Assembly (NCBI GenBank): GCA_038030265.1
Contig: CM075941.1
Coordinates: 38,998,164-39,062,163 of the forward strand
Length of the DNA: 64,000 bases
Direction of reading: 5' to 3'
Origin: Corythucha ciliata
Lineage: Eukaryota; Arthropoda; Insecta; Hemiptera; Tingidae
In this document: piece by piece, positions 58,119-64,000 of the stretch
Position numbering within the stretch: the stretch's first letter is position 1
How the letters are laid out: every line of letters starts with the position of its first letter
Notes under the pieces: model-generated
Database searches by the model: none
The model's input: the letters and a program-made list of their open reading frames with translations, nothing else
What the model was told of the DNA's origin: nothing
Position numbers and translations under genes: made by a program

Positions 58119-59838
58119 TGTGTTGGAGTTCTTTAGGGACAAGAGAGAGACTGAGTTGAGAGAGCCTGAGAGACTGAGAGAGTGTAGAGCGTCTGATTTT
58201 TAAACCGCGAATTTGCGTTGGTTTTGAGAAACGCTTAAGGCCGGTTGTCCACTGGCAGCTTTTTCGAGCGGGGCCACAACGAGCGTACATCCCAAAGGCT
58301 TAAATTGAGTGTGACGTCGTCCGTGCAGTTTGCAGTGCATTCAATTCAAGACTTTGGCATGTATGCGCCAAAGTAGCCTCCACGGATGAGGTCTCCATCA
58401 GATTTCATACATATAGTATAGGTGCTAACATGATATGCCGATCTTGGACCATCCCATGGTCTAAAGCCGGGACAGGAAGACGACGCAATTCTGGTATAGT
58501 ATGATACGGTGGTAATTTATCAAAAACTGGCCAAATATCTTAAGGGTTTCTATGAAAAACGGTCATCTGGGGGGTGATTCTGTAACTTGAAAAATTTACG
58601 TGTCGTAAAATGGAAGAAGGGCGAGAGGAGGTACCTCGTTGACATGGTTTTTACGATACCTATGAATTAAGGTCTATTCACACACATCAGTGCCGTGAAC
58701 GTGACGTGCCCCGTCCGGGACACGGACGGGGCACGTCCGACAAGTAAAATATTATTCTAATATGGGAATTGAGAGGCTCAACCCTCCACGGGGGGGGGGG
58801 GGTGTCAGGGACGTGACCCTTCAATTTCCATTGAGAATAAAATTTTATTTGACGGACGGGGCACGTCCCGTTCACGACACTGATGTGTGTGAATCGACCT
58901 TTAAACTGAGGAATTTTCACACGATGATGTGTGGTCTAGAAGAAAAAATAATAAATTCTTAACAAATGAGTGGGAAAACCAAGGCAACGGGGTACATCCT
59001 CTCCCCCTCCTTCTCAGTTACGACACGTAAATTTTGCATGTTACAGAATCACCGCCCCCCCCCCAACCGATATACGAGATTCGGGGAGACAAATTTTTTT
59101 TTTTTTTTTTTTTTTTCTTTTTTTCAGAAATTGGCTATTTCCGCCTGCAGGCTGAGGTCGGCTTAAGAATGAGTGCCGAATTCACTTCCCCTCCATCTTT
59201 TTTTACTAATTTCTGATGACCACGGGACTCAATTTATGACCATCAGCACATTTTGTCACCCGGTCGGGGATGTTACCCGAGGTACAGACCTGTACAGACT
59301 ATACTCCCCCCCCCCCCCGACTTATGCAAGAAATCTCATATCTGGTTGTTCGAATCTGGTTGTTCGACTGTTCGATCCAAAATCTGAGAATGTACTTCTA
59401 CTTCCGACTATACCCGTGTTTCCAAGCCTCAACCCACCATGAGCGCTAGTACTGTGACGCAAATTTCAGAATTTGACCGTGGAACCTGCCGGGGTTTTGT
59501 CGGAAAACTGGAAATTTTTTGGAGTTTCAAAATTTTAATGCGGTGATGGTCAATCATTCTCCTTAGTGGAGAATACAATTCTGTTCATATAATGAGAAGA
59601 ACTGGGCGTTCTAATGAAGCGCGTGCGTGCTCAAGAGCACTTGAATACGAATACATAAGATGAACTTGAGTAATTACTGCTAAAATAAAATGAGAGCAAT
59701 TTATTTTACAGCGAATGTTTCATAGCGTTCCCTTAATTTTAACTACGACGACGGTACAAGAGTTTTCAAAAAACAATAATGTTATTCAGATACGTGAGAA
59801 TAGCTCAACAGCTCATGGCTCTGCGGTTGAATTTAAAC
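58119..59838 (-). repeat. Tandem unit, copy 2
   Basis: It differs from copy 1 by about four changes only: an A/G substitution and an 18-bp deletion near 58315, one G/T change near 58596, and a 2-nt shorter C run near 59055. Identity is above 99 percent, apart from indels. It ends at TTTAAACTTTGTTGG, where unique sequence starts. Confidence 0.92.
58667..58904. mobile_element. TTAA-flanked MITE (copy 2)
   Basis: Same element as 56945-57182 at the same relative position, so it was inserted before the tandem duplication. Confidence 0.9.
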
Positions 59839-61437
59839 TTTGTTGGTTGTTCTAACTGTAGAGAAAACCCCCCCTGGTGGAGGTGGGAAATCAATATAAA
59901 GGCCATGGGGTAGCTGTGGTCAAGGGTTGGATACTGCGCACACACACATCGCCATCTTATTCCCTGTCTCTCTCTCGCACTACAACTCCACCCATCTCTT
60001 CGAAAAGGTAGCCTTTTCCTTTATGTATTTTTCCGTTTGTCAAAATGAGACCTCTCGTAAAAGAAAAAAAGAAAATTGAAGATGAAGAAAGTTATACCTA
60101 CATAGTCTCCTCGCATTCATGAAATCAGCTCCACAATAACGTTATGTTCTTAACGAATCAATCAATTTAAATGAATATTTTGATCCGTAAAAAGAAAACC
60201 AAAAAAATTGTTAAGCACGTGATAAGTGATTTTTTTAAAAAGCGTTTTAAGTCGTTTGCATGCAAAGGCAAAGCACGTGCTCAAGATTACGAAGGTTATT
60301 CTTTTATTCATTCACTCCGAAAAAAAGGCGAAAAAAAGAAGAAAGAAGTGGAGTGAGAGAACTGCTACTAGAGAATTTTAAGAAGTAATTTGCAGAGGTT
60401 GAGAATAAGGGGATGATACCCACGACCTACCCTTACTACTACACTGGAGTAATTTACGATGAAAAAGAAAGTAAAGTGAGTAGGGCGGGAAAGAGGGACG
60501 AAAAAAAAAGAAAGAAATATAGAGCGAGGGGTGTGAAAGGCGATGAGGAAGAGAGAAAAGTCTGAGACAAGTTTTAAGTAGAGCTAAATTACCGTCACTT
60601 TTTAAGGGGAAAGAAAACTCGATTTAAATGAACTTCAAAGCAAACAAATTAAGTAAATGTTCGCTGTCAACTGGTTTAACCCATTATTGTTTGATAATGA
60701 GGAATGCTCCTTAAAGCGGCTCCCTATACTCCAACGTGAATGGACTTGTTAAAATCACGTATGGGAAACCCTAAAAAAAGCCTATAAAAAAAATTGATCG
60801 TGCCTCCTCTCCTCGGTACCTTTGCAGAAAACTGTAATCAACTGCAAGTAAACGCGTTGCCCTGATGCTCGATTCGAAATGCCCCGCCCTTCTGAAACGG
60901 ATCTGTTGCAGCGATAGTAATATTACATTCAAGTGTACTCGCGGCTTTCAACTTGCGTTTATATCACCGAGGTATACTGGACTGCGGATAAAACCAATCC
61001 AACTTCACAGATTTCACATCTTCGCCATTGTGACTTAAAAGGCTCGCATTAGAGCACTGAAACCAGTGGCGTAGCGTATAGGGGGTGGTGGGGCGGCCCG
61101 CCCCCGGCATCACTTGATATGGGGCATCAGTTGGATGAGGCTTTTATTCACTTTTAACATGAATTATGTTAAAGAATCGAGCGCAGTAGAAATAAATATA
61201 GACCCCGTTTGCGCACCACCGGTATAAAATTCTCCACATCTCTTCAACCGCCCATAGTTGCCAGGTGCGCTCCGTGAAATAAATCGCGGCTTGAAGAAGC
61301 ACCAAAACCACACAAAATGGTCCACTGCAGACTAGAGAACCCCATGAGCTATCTATAGCAGTGTAACGATTATCAGGTGGTGGGAGGAGGCTGAAAACTA
61401 CAATGAATTCGACCGAAAGCTCCCTGGACTGTTAAAT
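59839..61437. other. Unassigned DNA
   Basis: A-rich and GA-rich tracts (60060-60085, 60500-60520). A motif CAGTGGCGTAGCGTA at about 61065 resembles transposon termini but no partner end was found. No gene. Confidence 0.35.
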
Positions 61438-62215
61438 CATGGAAATGTCAATTTCGTCCTTCAAGACAGTCAATTTTGTCTCATGACCCGTAAATTTCGT
61501 CTTCTAAACTGTCAAGTTCATCCTTGAAACTGTCAATTTCGTCCTGGAAATATAAATTTCGTAATTCACAACTGTGTAAATGTTGTCCTTGGAACTGTCA
61601 ATTTCGTCCTATGGATGTCAATTTCGTCGTCCAAAACTGCCAATTTCTAGCTCTGAACTGCCAAAATCTTCCTTGAAACTGCCAATTTCACGCGGGAAAT
61701 GTCAATTTCATCATTCAAAACTGTAAATGTTGTCGTTCAAAACTGTCAGTTTGCCCGGAAACAGTCTATTTCTTTCGAGAAACAGTCAAATTTGTCCTGG
61801 GAACTGTCAATTTTGTCCTATAAACTGTCAATTTCGTCCGAGAAACTGTAAATTTCGTCCTGGAAGCTTTCAAACTCTTCGTATAAATTATTATAATTTC
61901 ATCCTGGAAACAGCCGATTTCACCCTTGAAACGGTCAATTTCGACGTTCAAAACTGTCAATCTATCAATTCTCTCCTACATTACCGTCAATTTTATTTCT
62001 TCGTAGTGTCCTGGAAACTGATTATTCCAGTGAAAAAGTTGATATTGAGCCTGTAACATTTTGTCCTACAAACTATCAATATTGTCCTGGAAACTGTCAA
62101 TTTCGTCCTAGTAAGTTATAACCTTCAATTTCGTCCTTGAAACTGTAAATTTCATCGTATAATCTGTCAATTTCGCTCAGGGAACCGCCGATTTCACCCT
62201 TGGAACTGTCGAAGA
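61438..62215 (+). repeat. Minisatellite, family E (about 22 bp)
   Basis: About 30-35 units of AACTGTCAATTTCGTCCTGG with substitutions, irregular spacing and some missing words. Non-coding. Confidence 0.9.
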
Positions 62216-63779
62216 GACAAACCCGTAAAATTGGGAACTTGACACCATCCGAGAACTGCATGGATTTTTCCATTTTTTGAGTGATATGGAATACCGGATT
62301 GTGAAAAGTGCTTGTACAAAATAAGAAAAGCTTTACTTTTCCTGAAATTAATAAAAACTGTGGTGTGGAGGGGGAACTTTGACAAGCCAGTTTGGATATC
62401 AGTGTTATGGTAGTGTGACGTCATGAGTGTATTTCTTTATCAGAAATCTTGTGTTCACGTTCCGTATTTATAACTTTACTAGACTCTCATCGAATTTCTG
62501 CATTATTCTCGACAATGTTAGTAGTTTAGTTGCGTGATCTTTCATCGAATCCGATTGTAGACAATGAAGGAACTACGTACGTAATTATTTTCTCTTATGA
62601 CAATGGAAGGGTACGGGAAGCGGACAGCTCGAACCTGCCAGCTTTGCCTGACTCAGTCTCAGTCTGAGATTGTTCTTGGCTGATGCTATTGGGAATAATC
62701 CTGAATGGAATCACTGTCAGACAGTCGATGGCAGCTTGGTAATAACACCGACAAATCGGTATTTGTACCTTCGAGCCAGTGACGTGATCTGAAATGGGAC
62801 AACGACTAAGTAAATCAATACATCATTGACTTCATAAGGACAGTTTTCACATACAAATTCGATCAAGGATAAAAATGAATGGTAAAACGTACCTATGTAA
62901 GTTAAACAATTTGTATAACATTTTATCTGAACGAGAGCCCATGTCTTATCAGTCAAGATTTTGGCCCGTATTCATAGTCGTTACTCGACCTGAAAATTCA
63001 CTTATTAGATTAGATCAAAAACAGATGATTAACCAATTAGACCGACCGATTTGATTGTTCAATTAAGCAAATACTCAGCTTGAAAGAGACGACTATGAAA
63101 TTCATAGACGTCTCTTTAGTAGTAGCAGTAGTATGAAAACGAGCATTTAATGATTGGTGCAAGAATCGTTTTAGAGGTAACTAAATGAATTGAAATACAA
63201 TTATGGTTTTTACTTGGGTAAAACCAAGTTTTAGAGGTAGAGCAAGTAAAAAAAGAGAAGAGAACGCTCAACGATAAATAAAACGCATACAGGCCCACCG
63301 CCCACACCCCAAACCCACCACCGGCTCGAGCCTACGGCACACTCTACGTCACGACTTCTTATCAGCAGAGACTGCTGTATTTCTTAAGAACCAGATTTTA
63401 AAAAAATATTAAAAATCAACGGCTGGTCGGATTTCAAAAATTCAAAAACAAATATCCACATTATTTTTCGTACTATTTTTTTAATTCAAAATTGAAAAAT
63501 GGTCAAGTTGTCAATTGTTGTTGAGTCAAATAACGCGCGAAATAGGTATTTTAAGTAGATGCCATGTGCCGCGAATTCAGTTGCTTGAAGATACAAACCC
63601 ATAACAATTGAGCTTAGATGACCCTATCTATGGACATTTAAGGGATTACTCCCCTTCTCACCGCACCACCATAGTCACAACTGTGAGTTCGAGGGAGTGG
63701 GGAGGCTGAAAATAAAGAAATTAATCTTTAAATTAGTACTTACTTTTCTTTACTTGTCTTGAGTTCAGAGAACAAATTG
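62216..63779. other. Unassigned DNA with a possible MITE
   Basis: 62963-63100 has inverted ends (TTCATAGTCGT-ACTC and GAG-ACGACTATGAA). No gene. Confidence 0.4.
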
Positions 63780-63844
63780 CTCCCGAGGTGGGCTTCGAAC
63801 CCAGGACCTCCTAGTTTCGCGCTCCATCTGAGCTATCCCGGGAG
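63780..63844 (-). tRNA. tRNA-like sequence lacking a normal anticodon arm
   Basis: On the minus strand a 7-bp acceptor stem can form (TCCCGGG with CTCGGGA, one G-U). A near-consensus A box (TAGCTCAGATGG) and a B box (GGTTCGAAGCC) are present. The anticodon arm is about 7 nt too short and the D loop is shortened, so it cannot be a normal tRNA. It could be a SINE head or a tRNA pseudogene. Confidence 0.6.
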
Positions 63845-64000
63845 TCCACGCAAAGAGCGAATCCACCAAATTAATCTTACTACACTTATCTTTAAATGAA
63901 ATACTGCTTTACTTGAGTTCCGAGAGGACTAGGAGGCGATGATGGGATTTCGCCGATGAGACAGATAAATCCAAGCAGCTGTCCTATCCTCGTTGTCTAT

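Noticed and set aside
61060..61120. CAGTGGCGTAGC motif as a DNA transposon end
   Set aside because: No matching inverted end or target duplication found nearby.

Overview
This window looks like non-coding, repeat-dominated DNA from a nuclear genome of an invertebrate animal, possibly an arthropod. The grounds are a BEL/Pao LTR retrotransposon, two Ty3/gypsy remnants, a Jockey/CR1-type non-LTR retrotransposon, many short inverted-repeat elements, tRNA-derived repeats, long homopolymer runs and almost no conserved open frames. I cannot name the species. I see no bacterial-style gene organisation, no rRNA and no CRISPR array.

Layout. 1-5 kb: AT-rich unassigned DNA with several MITE-like or foldback elements (237-483, 1126-1302, 3598-3967, 4118-4259). 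5-7.4 kb: degenerate minisatellites around a tRNA-like element with terminal inverted repeats (6077-6323). 8.5-11.2 kb: a 5'- and 3'-truncated non-LTR retrotransposon, bounded on both sides by the same minisatellite family. 13.2-15 kb and 16.6-21 kb: more degenerate minisatellites with embedded MITEs. 21-25.5 kb: mostly unassigned. 25.9-29.5 kb: a BEL/Pao element on the minus strand with two LTRs and a 5-bp target duplication; it has lost its reverse transcriptase. 29.8-32.5 kb: a minisatellite, an 18-bp-type repeat split by a MITE, and a gypsy remnant with one LTR. 32.6 kb: a near-perfect 200-bp palindrome. 34.8-36.3 kb: the only place where I can suggest a spliced host gene (weak). 37-46.3 kb: minisatellites, several MITEs and a second tRNA-like inverted-repeat element. 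48-52.3 kb: a cluster of foldback and TA-flanked elements. 52.4-53.1 kb: a 30-bp-period array. 55.6-59.8 kb: a gypsy gag relic next to two almost identical 1.72-1.74 kb tandem copies, each carrying the same TTAA-flanked MITE. 61.4-62.2 kb: a 22-bp-type array. 63.8 kb: a degenerate tRNA-like sequence.

Genes. Every recognisable coding stretch belongs to a retroelement and is broken by stops, frameshifts or deletions. No autonomous element is intact here.

Most notable: five degenerate minisatellite families with different periods (about 22-32 bp) share an AATTTCG or ATTCGCG core and together fill roughly a fifth of the window; tRNA-Thr-like sequences sit inside elements with terminal inverted repeats; two copies of one TA-flanked family differ by an internal inversion; and one TTAA MITE has a related unoccupied site 300 bp away.
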